Shown piece after piece: positions 1 through 13,525 of a stretch of 64,000 nt of DNA (position 1 is its first letter; each line of letters starts with the position of its first letter). A model generated the notes under the pieces. It saw nothing but the letters and a program-made list of their open reading frames with translations. It was not told where the DNA came from and did no database searches. This stretch comes from Periplaneta americana. Lineage: Eukaryota > Arthropoda > Insecta > Blattodea > Blattidae. The translations under genes and the position numbers were made by a program. The stretch is taken from the NCBI RefSeq assembly GCF_040183065.1, contig NC_091121.1:39296787-39360786 (forward strand), in the 5' to 3' direction.

Positions 1-182
1 GGAACCAGTCTCTAAACGGGGACGCTTAATATTCATCCGTTACTGAATCAACGCTGCGCGGCGTTCGGCGGGGGAGAAAGGGGATAAAGAGAAATCATAT
101 GGCTCCCTTCCCTAGCTTCATAGAACGCGTTCATAATTCTAATGACTTCTAAAGTGTCACTCACTTCTTTTAGTGGCCATAC

Positions 183-1212
183 TTACTTACTTACTTACAA
201 ATGGCTTTTAAGGAACCCGAAGGTTCATTGCCGCCCTCACATAAGCCCGCCAGTGGTCCCTATCCTGTGCAAGATTAATCCAGTCTATATTATCATACCC
301 CACCTCCCTCAAATCCATTTTAATATTATCCTCGCATCTACGTCTCGGCCTCCCTAAAGGTCTTTTTCCCTCCGGTCTCCCAACTAACACTCTATACGCA
401 TTTCTGGATTCGCCCATACGTGTTACATGTCCTGCCCATCTCAAACGTCTGGATTTAATGTTCCTAATTATGTCAGGTGAAGAATACAATGCGTGCAGTT
501 CTGTGTTGTGTAACTTTCTCCTTCCTCCTGTAACTTCATCCCGCTTAGCCCCAAATATTTTCCTAAGCACCTTATTCTCAAACACCCTTAACCTATGTTC
601 CTCTCTCAGAGTGAGAGTCCAAGTTTCACAACCATACAGAAGAACCGGTAATATAACTGTTTTATAAATTCTAACTTTCAGATTTTTGGACAGCAGACTG
701 GATGATCAAAGCTTCTCAACCGAATAATAACACGCATTTCCCATATTTATTCTGCGTTTAATTTCCTCCCGAGTGTCATTTATATTTGTTACTGTTGCTC
801 CAAGATATTTGAATTTTTCCACCTCTTCGAAGGATAAATCTCCAATTTTTATATTTCCATTTCGTACAATATTCTGGTCACGAGACATAATCATATACTT
901 AGTCTTTTCGGGGTTTACTTCCAAACCGATCGCTTTACTTGCTTCAAGTAAAATTTCCGTGTTTTCCCTAATCGTTTGTGGATTTTCTCCTAACATATTC
1001 ACGTCATCCGCATAGACAAGAAGCTAATGTAACCCGTTCAATTCCAAACCCTGCCTGTTATCCTGAACTTTTCTAATGGCATATTCTAGAGCGAAGTTAA
1101 AAAGTAAAGGTGATAGTGCATCTCCCTGCTTTAGCCCGCAGTGAATTGGAAAAGCATCAGATAGAAACTGACCTATACGGACTCTGCTGTATGTTTCACT
1201 GAGATACATTTT
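183..1212 (-). pseudogene. LINE A copy 1, RTE-like reverse transcriptase, 3' part
   Basis: Read on the minus strand this is the C-terminal half of an endonuclease/reverse-transcriptase polyprotein of a non-LTR retrotransposon. The fingers/palm piece carries [15 protein letters not shown]. It is followed by the catalytic YADD box (about 1004-1015), then KFKYLGA, and a C-terminal tail with RRLRWAGHVTRMGES and GRPEGKRPLGRPRRR ending in NLRVP. One frame runs the whole way, broken by two in-frame stops: TAG at 1024-1026, just before YADD, and TGA at 706-708. The gene ends at TAA 208-210 and the element closes at once with a short (TAAG)n tail at 181-200, as RTE-type elements often do. The 5' end is missing. 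It cannot encode a working enzyme. The clade assignment is from family knowledge and not certain. Confidence 0.85.
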
Positions 1213-1843
1213 AATTAGTGGTCATACTGCGATAAAATGCGTGCACTTAGTGAAAACTTCCTGTCGATCTAATACCGCATGAATTCGGGCAGGTTACAAT
1301 GGGTTGGGGAATCCGCCTGCATTCCAGAGGTCTATGACAGAATGAGAATGTAAAGAATTTGTCAGGGTCAGGTTTCAACAAAATATTTCTTAAAATATTT
1401 TGCTTCTTAGAAAATCTTATTCCAAACTGAGGTTGAAAATGACGTTATATGCGAGGTAGACGCATATGCGTTTGTCGTATTAAGCAAGGTAGGAAAGCAT
1501 ATGTCTTATGGGGAATTAGTTGGGACCACAGAATATTTGACGTTATAGGCGAGGTGTCGTACAAAACGAGGTCTATTGTATTTGCAAAGGTTAATTTATA
1601 AAAGCTTCCAAACCGCTACTTTGAACAGATGGATTCCCGTCTAATATAAAATAATCCATAGCGCAGGTCGAACAGTCGACTGCTGCTCTTACGTTCACAT
1701 GTCTTAGCAGAGGTGAACGATCATCTAACATATACGGGGATAACTTGTGATCAGAACGATGATCCTACAGCCGTTGCAGCTGACCAACATAACAAGATTT
1801 TGTTAATCGCTGCAGCTTCCTAAATTCATCGCGTTGCTGTATC
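1213..1843. other. unassigned AT-rich interval
   Basis: No open frame or transposon domain is recognisable. It contains two loosely similar stretches around GACGTTATA-GCGAGGT near 1441 and 1540, which suggests an old local duplication. Confidence 0.4.
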
Positions 1844-1937
1844 ATACACTGACTGAAATTTTATGAGACTATTTGTTCCTCCACGTGGACTCGAACCAAT
1901 GCCATTCCGTATCGCCTTGGACTTTGCAGTTACGACG
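1844..1937 (-). repeat. SINE group 1 fragment (tRNA-headed)
   Basis: On the minus strand the sequence runs from a GTCGTAAC-like head through GGTTCGAGTCCACGTGGAGG, which is a Pol III B-box-like motif, into an ATAAAATTTCAGTCAGTGTATG body. This matches the start of the fuller group 1 SINE at 9129-9514. The copy is 3'-truncated and diverged. Confidence 0.65.
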
Positions 1938-2930
1938 CGGGTTAAATTCAAGATATACATTAAGATAAAAAATTGACATATTAAATGTTGTATGACCAAC
2001 TATAGGCCTAATAATTTACATTCTTGTTGTGATCTGCTAACAATTCAAATTAACATAATAGTACATATAGATCGTAGCAGCACATTTATAAAAACACATT
2101 AGAGAAGTGTTTAATCTAAGCGGTGGTTCATGGACCCGCTGGCACCTCTTAATTATCATCTGGTTTTGTGAACTTTCCAATTTATTTTATCACAGTATAA
2201 CATCGCCAGTCTTTGGGATTATTTTATCACTGTCTAAATGCAATGTACCTCACGAATTGTTAAAGAGTTCAAACTAATGCATTATTTCACGATGGAGAAA
2301 ATGAAGTAGCAGAGAAAAATATTGAGGACTCTTGCTTTTAAACGGTCCATATATCAATTCCGTACACTAGACATGTTTCACCTGTCTTGACAAATATGAT
2401 GACGGTACAGGAACAGAAAAAGTAAACAAATGGGCATACATCTACTGTTCATTAACAAGGGGTAAAAAATGTAGCAAACTGAAGCACAACTAACAACGGA
2501 TTATAGCAAGGCGTTGCATTCGGAGGTAGTTTTAATGCATATTAATGCATATAGGGCTTTCATTTCAAAACTTCCCAGTCTAAATAACTAATTATTTAAA
2601 TTGAATTCAATTTAAACAAAAAACACGTCAATTCAGATATTGAGGGATAAGTCTGAAATCAGGCTTAATTGCATTTTATATTTCACCCCCAACCCAGCCA
2701 CCCCCCACTTTTAAATTTCAAATGGCACCCCTGTACTTTTCTACTTAAATATGAAAGAACATTCAATTGTTTATACATCTCATTCATTTGTTTTCACAGT
2801 TTTTGTTGTCTATCGTCGTCTGGAAACTCGTATTTTTGTTATCAGCTAATTGTAGGATGAAAACCCAGATTTATTTTCTGTAATTTCCTAAATTTAATCA
2901 ATAAGGATGATTTATGTTCTCTCTTGAAGG
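1938..2930. other. unassigned AT-rich interval
   Basis: Nothing recognisable. The only frame above 60 codons here (2669-2860 plus) has no family resemblance and lies in low-complexity T-rich sequence. Confidence 0.4.
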
Positions 2931-3029
2931 GTATACACCATTTTAAAATAATTTAATACACAAACACAACTATTACATGAAATGCTCAACAAGTTTTTGT
3001 AGTTTTATTCTCTTCAGCTCTAATCAACA

Positions 3030-4333
3030 ATAACAAAAATCCATATTTGACCATTTTTAAACGAATTTATTTTTTATCAGACAATCTAACAAAGGTAGAG
3101 AAGTGATCTTGCATCATATTGTACAGGGACATCATTTTATTTTTACTTCAGTTTTATTGTACCTGAGTTTTTGAATGTACTTCACTCCCACCCCTTCTAC
3201 TAATGAAGTTCAACCGTCCTCCACACACATCCAAGACCGCATATACAGTCATAGCAGCCTTACGGTCATAGTAAACAGTAAGTTCCAAAAATATGTTCGC
3301 GTTTTCCAGTGACGAAAGAGCTTTCAATACTGAATCATTTTCGCACAGGTACTATCGTCCATTTGCCTACGTCGTATCCTGGTTTCACTCACCAGGTTTT
3401 ATTCGCCAGCTAGTGGCTGGGCTGTCTTAGCTCTTTTCTGAGAAAATTAATTTCTGTTAGGAATTGGACGTCTACGTAATATTATATAACTGTTTAAAAT
3501 AAATTAAATAAAAGGGCCTCGTTAAGTAATTAACTGTCACGTGATTTCCTCCTTTTCTACGACCCTAAGACATAACCACTTGGACGGACAGTAGATAATA
3601 TGTCTGAGTGATTTTATCTTTTCGGATCGGGTAGAAGTGAAGATTGAATTTACAGTACGTAAGGTACTCTTTTATAGAGTAGGTACAGAATTATTTCAAT
3701 ATGAGTTACTAGTACGAAGAGCGAAACGGGTAATTGGAATTAGGTACAATAGTCTATAGTGCGATAATATGCACAAAAGAACGGAAGCCTGTATCGAAAT
3801 GAACGGTCACCATTTTAAAAAATGTGTTTAAATATCCATATTACGATTATTTTTCAATTCAACTTCATTCTCTATATTGTAGGCTACGCTAATGTGCTGT
3901 AGACAGTATAATATATACTGCATAATGAATACTCCATATGGACAGCTCAGTTCGTGAGTAAAAACATTCATTGTTAATACTGTACTGTATTTTGATTCAA
4001 CAAAAACCTAATGAAAATGATCAAACTCAAAAGCGCGATATTTCCTAGTTTACGTGAATGGATGAACTACTTTTCTTCCCTCCTATATCTAGTAAAGTGA
4101 TTTTTTTTGTATATTATGGCAGTATCATCGAACTCCAGTCGTGGAAGGGGGTAGCAAACGGCGTTGATCCAGAGGTATAGGCAAGTTAATATTAAAAATG
4201 TCAGTAAAAATAAAATGATGTCCCTGTAGATATAACATGCATAAATATACACAAAAAATTTCATCACAGAATGTTGGATAATTTTTTTGTTATGTGGGAA
4301 ACGCTTCATCGCTGCACAGTGAACTGAATTTTG

Positions 4334-4368
<35 letters not shown>

Positions 4369-4522
4369 AATTTTTTAAAACGTAAAAGTATTTTTTTTTT
4401 CATATAGCGGAAGGACAGTGTTTTACACATACTAATTTTCATTATTGTACAAGATACAGTAATGGAGGAAAAAAATGTTGAATATTTCCAAAATTTTACT
4501 GCTGTAAGCTATACCTAACCCC
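3030..4522 (-). mobile_element. long-TIR element E, copy 1 (interrupted)
   Basis: The parts at 3030-3123 and 4227-4522 are, read on the minus strand, colinear with the left half of element E copy 2 at 26888-27638. They are separated by a 1.1-kb transposon inserted at a TA (next entry). The end at 4430-4522 carries the terminal repeat: a copy of ATGGAGGAAAAAAATGTTGA and a terminus CTAACCCC. The segment includes a 29-base A run at 4334-4362. The opposite terminus was not found, so the copy appears truncated. No coding capacity is visible and the superfamily is unknown. The CCCCTTAA end hints at a TTAA site but does not prove it. Confidence 0.75.
3124..4226. mobile_element. TIR-1.1 DNA transposon copy 1 (non-autonomous)
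   Basis: A 1103-bp element with terminal inverted repeats starting CAGGGACATCATTTTATTTT (about 24 bp match between ends), flanked by TA on each side (3122-3123 and 4227-4228). A TA target duplication with CAGG termini fits the Tc1/mariner superfamily, pogo/Tigger branch. A second copy lies inverted at 56290-57376. The uninterrupted target is preserved at 27153-27154 in element E copy 2, which proves the insertion and its exact borders. No transposase frame is present. Confidence 0.9.
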
Positions 4523-5118
4523 TTAAGATAATTTAAGGAAGTGATTTGTTGTCAAGGACAGAAAATAAAATCTAAACCAGAAAACTTTGAACTTATTAAG
4601 AAACGAATACCGAAAGGATACAAAAAAGAGTTTCTTTCTCAAGACAAAGTGCCAGAGAAAACTCAGATTGAGGATTTATAATTATAGTTGCAAAAGAATC
4701 TTCAGTTTGGAACATTAAGTGAAAGCATATGAAGGACAAGTGAAGAGTGTATGTAGTCATTTTAATAATTCTCGAAAACGGCCTCCAAAAATGTTAATTA
4801 TTATGATCCTGTTACTCCCAGTTTTTTGTTCATTGTGTAAGAGGTCCACTCAGAGCACAATCCATCAATATCGAGGCAGGTTCCATTACACATAAAAAAT
4901 GCTTGAAGACTTAATTTATAAATGTCAAGAGTTTTCAATTGAAGACAGTTCAATCTTCTGACCTGGTTAGTGTCTTCTTATTTGTGTTTGTTGAACCATC
5001 CTTCCTAGAGATGTCAAGAGATCATTTTGTTTGATTGTCTGAGTATTAAGAAACGTTTTGTGTTTGAAGTTAATAATGCAATGCGTCATAGACTATTTAT
5101 CTGGTTAAATATGTTTTA
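4523..5118. other. unassigned interval between element E and the Tigger piece
   Basis: Plus-strand sequence around 4567-4680 gives short open stretches rich in K and E, but no family was recognised. It may be degenerate flank of the Tigger-like element downstream. No motif supports that. Confidence 0.35.
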
Positions 5119-5400
5119 TTATTTTTTACATGTTTGATAGAAAAATATTTGTTGAAATTCCAGTAAATAATCTCGTCCCAGACCTTCGCGTCCTACATCA
5201 GTTCGAGTGTAAATTGCGCCCTGACCCATCGGTTGTGTAACTGAAGTTGTGTTTGATGGAAAATAGATCAATTTCACGTTAGACAAATTAATCCTTGGAT
5301 GGCAGGTAGCATTGTCTAAAAACAGTCTGACCTTACGACCTTGACGTTTCATTGCTCCATTAAAATTATGAAGCCACTCTTCCATGATAGAACTGGTCAT
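5119..5400 (-). pseudogene. Tigger/pogo transposase fragment (DDE domain)
   Basis: The first 60 or so residues of this minus-strand frame match the catalytic core of pogo/Tigger DDE transposases. MTSSIMEEWLHNFN leads into VRLFLDNATCHPR, which holds the second catalytic Asp, then FPSNTTSVTQPM. In the family the next residue is the third catalytic Asp of a DD30D triad (QPMDQG). Here it is Gly (QPMGQG), so the active site is destroyed. After QGAIYT the match stops and the rest is unrelated. Both ends are missing. This is a dead remnant, possibly from the kind of element that could have moved the 1.1-kb TIR elements, though that link is inference. Confidence 0.8.
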
Positions 5401-5424
5401 CTAGGCTTTTTTTTATTAAATCGC

Positions 5425-5605
5425 ACAGTTTTAATTTATTCACACTGCTATTTAACACTGTATTGGCATATTAACACAAAACTCAGAATAAATAAACGGA
5501 AATGTGAAACTAAATTGAACTACACTACAATTATTCACAGTTTTATTCTACTCGCACTGTCTATCATTGTATTGGCTTGTTAGCACAAAACTGAGAATAA
5601 ATGAA
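5425..5605. repeat. degenerate tandem duplication, period about 110 bp
   Basis: The block from CGCACAGTTTTAATTTATTC to AACACAAAACTCAGAATAAA is repeated in diverged form as ATTCACAGTTTTATTCTACTC to TAGCACAAAACTGAGAATAA. Two copies, no coding sequence. Confidence 0.6.
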
Positions 5606-5734
5606 AGAAAATGCAAGAGGGTTGGAAGAAGTAACGGTACAGGAGGTCGGTAACCTGTCTTCGTCCTTGACAATAAGCACAGAATAGTGATATGATTGGA
5701 GAAGCTTCACCCCCAACGTCTGCCAAAGAAGAAT

Positions 5735-5790
5735 TCATTAAATCTATAATAATTATGTATGCTGATGACACTACATTCTTATGTTCTAGC
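5735..5790 (+). pseudogene. Jockey/CR1-like LINE, RT palm fragment (5' side of a split copy)
   Basis: The plus frame reads IKSIIIMYADDTTFLCSS, the reverse-transcriptase motif with the catalytic YADD box. It stops at 5790 because another LINE has inserted. The frame resumes at 7676 with FLCSSSTLNELHAL. The bases TCTTATGTTCTAGC are present on both sides (5777-5790 and 7676-7689) as a 14-bp target-site duplication. Upstream of about 5710 the match is lost. Confidence 0.85.
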
Positions 5791-8834
<3,044 letters not shown>

Positions 8835-9128
8835 AGCGAAAGCCTTCCCGATCATTGCATATACAGTCACAAAAAAATATGTAATGCTTCGTACAGTATT
8901 ATTGTAGAATTAAAAATGGTTTGAAAGCATTTAGCAACAATTATGCTTAAAATTATCCGTTTTAGTTAGGTTTTTTACCTAAATGGTGCCCAAAAATGAT
9001 TCCATTTTCGTGTTAGGCAGTTTTCCGTTTTAAAGTATTATTTTACATAGGAAATCATTTCGTTCCAAAATTTATTTTTCGTTTGTGCAGGTTTCCTTTT
9101 TATAGAGGCTACGTTTTAGCAAGTCCCA

Positions 9129-9449
9129 CGCCGTGGCGTCGTGGCCTAAGGCATCCTGCCTGGGAATGCGCGCTGGTTCGAGTCCTCATGGGGGAAGAAA
9201 TTTTCTTATGAAATTTCGGCCAGTGTATGGGACCGGTGCTCACCCAGCATCGTGATGCACTTGGGGAGCTACGATAAGTAGCGAAATCCGGTTACGCAAA
9301 CCAGCTATAACGGCTGAGGGGGATCATCGTGCTAATCACACGATACCTCCATTCTGGTTGGATGATCGTCCACCTCTGCTTCAGCATGTGGCCGTGAGGC
9401 CAGCAGCCGGCTAGTCGGTCTTGGCCCCTCGTGGGCTGTAGCGCCACGG

Positions 9450-9514
<65 letters not shown>
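9129..9514 (+). repeat. SINE group 1, near full length
   Basis: The head has an A-box-like TGGCGTCGTGGCCTAAGG and a B-box-like GGTTCGAGTCC, so it derives from a tRNA. The body holds ATTTCGGCCAGTGTATGGGA, ATCGTGATGCACTTGGGGAG and a conserved end GGCTGTAGCGCCACGGATT. The tail is (TTA)n at about 9451-9514. Other copies are at 32385-32704 minus, 36079-36356 plus, 1844-1937 minus and 62424-62563 plus. The tail runs directly into LINE C. Confidence 0.9.
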
Positions 9515-9516
9515 CA

Positions 9517-10445
9517 ATAAATAGTTCTGCCGATTGCCAAACTCTTCAAAATGATATTAACTCCATTGAACTTTGGTCTGACATTAATAGAATGAAAATT
9601 AATGAAACAAAAACTTTTGTCATTTCGTACTCTCGAAAAACTACTTCCATAAAATTTAATTATTCTCTTAATAACGCCTGTATTATTAGAAAAAATTCTA
9701 TTAAAGATCTTGGTGTACTACTCGATTCTAAATTATACTTTCACGATCATGTTCAATATATTTATAATCATTCAATAAGAATGCTTGGTTTAATAAGGTC
9801 TATAACCTATTCTTTTTCTACTCCTGAGTCACTATTAATTCTATACTTTACTTTGGTTCGCTCTAAACTTGAATATGCATCTGTAGCCTGGAATTCCATT
9901 ACTTCAACCGATTCGGTTAAATTGGAAAATATTCAAAGAAAATTTATTTCCTTATGTGCTTTTCGATATATACCCAATTCCACTGACTTTAACTATGAGA
10001 TTACCTGTAAATATTGTAACTGTTGTAGCCTTTATGCTAGACGTCTAAATCTTGATTATCAATTTTTTTGCAAAGTTATCAAGGGTGATATTGATTGTGA
10101 GTCTATCATAAAAAATATCAGCCTTCGTATTCCTACAAAAGGTTTACGATTTCAAAAAAATTTTTATAACCGAAATTCAAAATCACTTTCTCCAGTCTGT
10201 AGATGCATAAAATATGCCAATTTGCATGGGCACAATTTAGATCCTTTTAAGATTTAGTTTTTGTTTTGATTATTAGTTTTTACTGTTTGTACTCAATTTT
10301 ATTTATGTATGTTTTTGTTATTTATGATATTATTTGTTTTTGTTTTGCACCATTGTATCTTCTGTTTGTGTATTGTGCTGAACTATAATTGGCCTCTGGC
10401 TGTTGTTCAGCACACAAATATTAATAATAAATAAATAAATAAATA
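9517..10445 (+). pseudogene. LINE C copy 1, reverse transcriptase C-terminal part
   Basis: One open frame covers the C-terminal part of a LINE protein: LQNDINSIELWSDIN, INETKTFVISYSRK, DLGVLLDSKLYFHDHV, LVRSKLEYASVAWN and ENIQRKFISLC, to a stop at 10257. These are the thumb/connection motifs typical of Jockey-type LINEs. The YADD box is missing because the copy is 5'-truncated at the edge of the SINE tail. The 3' UTR ends in TTCAGCACACAAATATTAAT and (AAAT)n at about 10425-10445. It is closely related to the minus-strand copy at 46783-47840. Confidence 0.85.
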
Positions 10446-11750
10446 ATTATTATTACGTATTAGCAAGGTTTTACTCTATAGCTTTATGCGCTACGTTGAC
10501 AAGTTTTTCGCAGAAATTATTCTATCAATAACAAGGAAATAGTTTCACGTGCATTTGTTGACGTCAGTGAATACTTTGAACAGACTTCATGCTCCATATT
10601 CATGTCTCAGCTTTTCAAATTTTGCCCGAAGTAATTCTCGCAAGGTGTTCCAGTTAAGGGGCTAGCCCAGATCTAGGAAATGCTTAACGATTCTCAGCAA
10701 TCTACTCTTGTAACTATTCTTAATTTTTTACTCTCTGTTAAGCTTCAGAGCTGATTAATTTTTTTCCTCTAGGAAACAAGGAACGACGATGTGTTTATAT
10801 AACTCGCTCTCAGCCATACCTTATCTCAGCTTCTGTAGAAATAAACATGGAAATCATGATGAACGGGCCTCGTAGCTCAAAGCAAGAACTCCCTCTATAC
10901 ATCGTTCTAAATTGTATTTGCTGTTGTGTTGCTGGTTATTTTTTAAGGGTTTCAAACATATACATACGATTGCGTGAGGTAAGACTCTTTAACAAGGCAG
11001 TCTTGTATGTAATGGCTGTTATTATAAACAGTTTCTGGCTAAGATTCCAGCGCCTCCGAGTGGAGATGTGACCCCAGGGGTTCCCCACACCGTCTCCAGC
11101 TGAAGCCAGACTCTATAGCCGCCATCTTGCAGATGTCCGAGACTTGTCTGATAAAATACCAAACTTCAACAAATACTGTTATCATCTTTAATGTAATTAC
11201 GTACAGCAGGTAATAACTGTGTGAAATCATGTAGTGCAGTGCCCTATAAAATTTTGCATAAGGTAATAATTTTAAGGTGCACTTTTTCCTTGTAACCCTT
11301 AGAGTTATAATTTAAATCTATAAAAGAAAGAGAGATAAAGAAGAAATTTTTGAAAAGCAAACCGTTTATATTCTATCTCCCTCTGAATTAATTGTAAAAA
11401 AATAGTGTTTACAAGGAAGTCTACGTCCTTTCTGGAATCTAACCTAATATTCATTTCCGCGTTTTTTCAATTCAACGAATGTAACAAATCTGCAGTTCTG
11501 CAACGGAAATCTTGTGTGGCATCCTGGGTTGCCAAAAACACAGAATAACACACATATAAGAATAATAACGATTACAGTAAAATAGATGAGTCAAATTGAA
11601 ATGTGAACTAGGAGCTTAAATTTAAGAAATAATAAATTTGTACATATATTTGTAACAATCATACACTAACGGATAGAAAGAGGGAGGGATTATGATATTC
11701 CGTATAAATGATTTTTCAGAATTGCCACAGACCCTTTAATGGTTCAAGTA
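10446..11750. other. unassigned interval
   Basis: Mostly AT-rich. A less AT-rich patch at 11040-11130 (CCAGCGCCTCCGAGTGGAGA, then CAGCTGAAGCCAGAC) and the 74-codon plus frame at 10847-11071 resemble nothing I know. Confidence 0.35.
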
Positions 11751-11754
11751 ATTA

Positions 11755-12180
11755 TTTTTGGAATGATGTCATGGATTCCAAATGTTTTGATAGTGGGATG
11801 GTGCCCCTCGCTCCGATCATTAAACCATGTACTTCCCAGGTGCCTTCCATCTGATATTTTTCTCGAAAATACGGAATAGTAGGCTCATAAATTTGTTGTT
11901 TCTCTTTGTTGACCTCGGGTGGTTGGGTTTGGCTCATCTCAAGTCTAACAGTTGGGTCCAGTATAAAGCCTTTACTATTAGTCTTGTCTAGAGCCACGAT
12001 GTCCGCTCTTCTAATTCCGCCGCCTTCAGACGCAACGCAGTGCACCTCTTCATGGACCTCAAAGGATCTGTTTCTAAGGGCTTGTGCTATTAGTTTTCGG
12101 ATGTTATGATGGCGTGAATTTCTCAGGAGTTCTCCATGCTGACAGGATCCTAGGACTAAACGTTGACTAAACTGAAATAC
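11755..12180 (-). pseudogene. non-LTR retrotransposon C-terminus with restriction-like endonuclease-type region
   Basis: The minus frame reads GSCQHGELLRNSRHHNIRKL, then EVHEEVHCVAS, RRADIVALDK, GFILDPTVRLE, IYEPTIPYFREKYQMEG and VHGLMIGARGTIP. The order RADI(V/I)A then LDPTVR, downstream of a His-rich stretch, is the pattern I associate with C-terminal restriction-like (PD-D/ExK) endonuclease regions of some R2/NeSL-like non-LTR elements. The upstream reverse transcriptase is absent, replaced by AT-rich sequence, so it is a 5'-truncated relic. A second relic is at 54560-54815. Family placement is moderate confidence. Confidence 0.65.
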
Positions 12181-12304
12181 ATAAATAATGTAACTGAGAT
12201 AATAAATGTAAATCGAATTCATAACTGCAGACATAAAATTTAGAATTAAAACTAAAATACTTTTAAAATATATGGTGATTCGTTACAAATTTCTAGGGAT
12301 ACTA

Positions 12305-12878
12305 CTGGGTGTTCAGTTCAAAATGTGTATGCCGTCATGTGGCTAGCTGATGAGCCTAGAGAATTCAATCTTCCTACACTTCCGCAGAGGTGTATAACCT
12401 AAGAGGCAGAGAAGTTGGCTAGCAAGTACGGCGTTCATTCTGAAGAGTACGTACCGATACGTACGGTAACGCCGGTAGTGGCAGGAATGTGAACTGTTTG
12501 GAAATACGTACTGTCGGGATATGGGGAGAGGGTTAAGACGATTACTTACGTATTTGTTGACATTAACTTCGACGGTCAACATGGACACGGAGCATTTGAT
12601 TTGTGTTGTGGAATGTTACCGTACGCAACCGATGATAACAAATACCCTGCGTACGACTTGCCGGCGCAAAACACAGTTCGAAAGAGGTTATGGTAGCACA
12701 AAGACCGTACAGACCGCCATCTGTTGCTACGACGTTCAAGTTATACCGTACACGTTCTGTTCAGATTAAAGAACGCCTTAAATAATAGGCAACTTCTCTA
12801 ACATATAAGCTGAAACTCGTTTCAAATCGGTGACCCAACAACAGTGACGTCATGACACACTTTGAAATGAACACCCAG
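12305..12878. mobile_element. 574-bp TA-flanked DNA transposon relic
   Basis: The terminal inverted repeats start CTGGGTGTTCAGTTCAAAAT on the left, and the right end on the opposite strand reads CTGGGTGTTCATTTCAAAGT, continuing to a shared CGTCA. TA flanks lie at 12303-12304 and 12879-12880. The interior is richer in CG dinucleotides than its surroundings and has a plus frame with NMDTEHLICVVECYRTQP, possibly leftover coding sequence. No transposase motif was recognised. Confidence 0.75.
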
Positions 12879-12935
12879 TATAGCAGATCATTATGAATAG
12901 GCTAACTTTCATAGGCCTATAGTAACCGTTGTCCG

Positions 12936-13516
12936 AATGTCTGACAGGAGAAGTAAACATTGCTGGCAGAGGAAGAGAGAAGTATAATTGTTATTCAACC
13001 AATGGCAGAGATCTCATTTCATGCTTCATTCATTCATTCATTCATTCATTCATTCATTCATTCATTCATTTATTATATTCCATTGATCTTACATGAGCAA
13101 TGAAGGTTTAAGATGTGGAACAAGTCAAAATTTTACAGTATTACAATTACAATTTTTACAAATTTTTACAATATTTTACAATTTTTATAGTTTTACAATT
13201 TAGTAATTTTCTACAATGATGAGGTGAGGTCCGAGGATTCGCCAAAAGATTACCCGGCATTTGTCTTTTGGTTGGGGAAAACCTCGGAAAAACCCAACCA
13301 GGTAATCAAACAAAGGGGTGAAATGAAGTGATGCCGAGGACTCGCCAAAGACCATCCGGCTTCAGTCCCAGTCCCAGTTTTGAAATTCAGCGGGTAGAAC
13401 GCTTCAGACCGCCCAACTTCAAGTCAAGCGAGGAATGAGACCTCTGCCATTGGTTGGATAGCAATTATACTCCTCTCCTCCTCTGCCGGCAATATTTACT
13501 TCTCCTGTCAGACATT
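12936..13516. mobile_element. TIR element with ~85-bp inverted ends, carrying other repeats
   Basis: Arms at 12936-13022 and 13431-13516 are inverted copies (AATGTCTGACAGGAGAAGTA, through AACCAATGGCAGAG) with scattered mismatches. Between them lie a (TTCA)n tract (13025-13070), AT-rich sequence and a SINE group 4 piece (13217-13415). It is a non-autonomous element with passengers or a composite. The right arm is the landing site of the SINE at 13526. Confidence 0.75.
13217..13415 (-). repeat. SINE group 4 fragment, body only
   Basis: Contains GAGGTCCGAGGATTCGCC and GGGGAAAACCTCGGAAAAAC as in the fuller group 4 copy at 17155-17345, then a second diverged start GCCGAGGACTCGCCAAAG. The tRNA head is missing. 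Confidence 0.65.
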
Positions 13517-13525
13517 ATGGAACGA

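Noticed and set aside
9332..9517. poly-Ile and poly-Asn or poly-Tyr frames here and at 24607, 24951, 25053, 32267, 32307
   Set aside because: All are translations of (ATT)n or (AAT)n tails.
12343..12588. opposed frames at 12343-12588 minus and 12521-12769 plus as genes
   Set aside because: Both sit inside the 574-bp TIR element; at best leftover transposon coding sequence.
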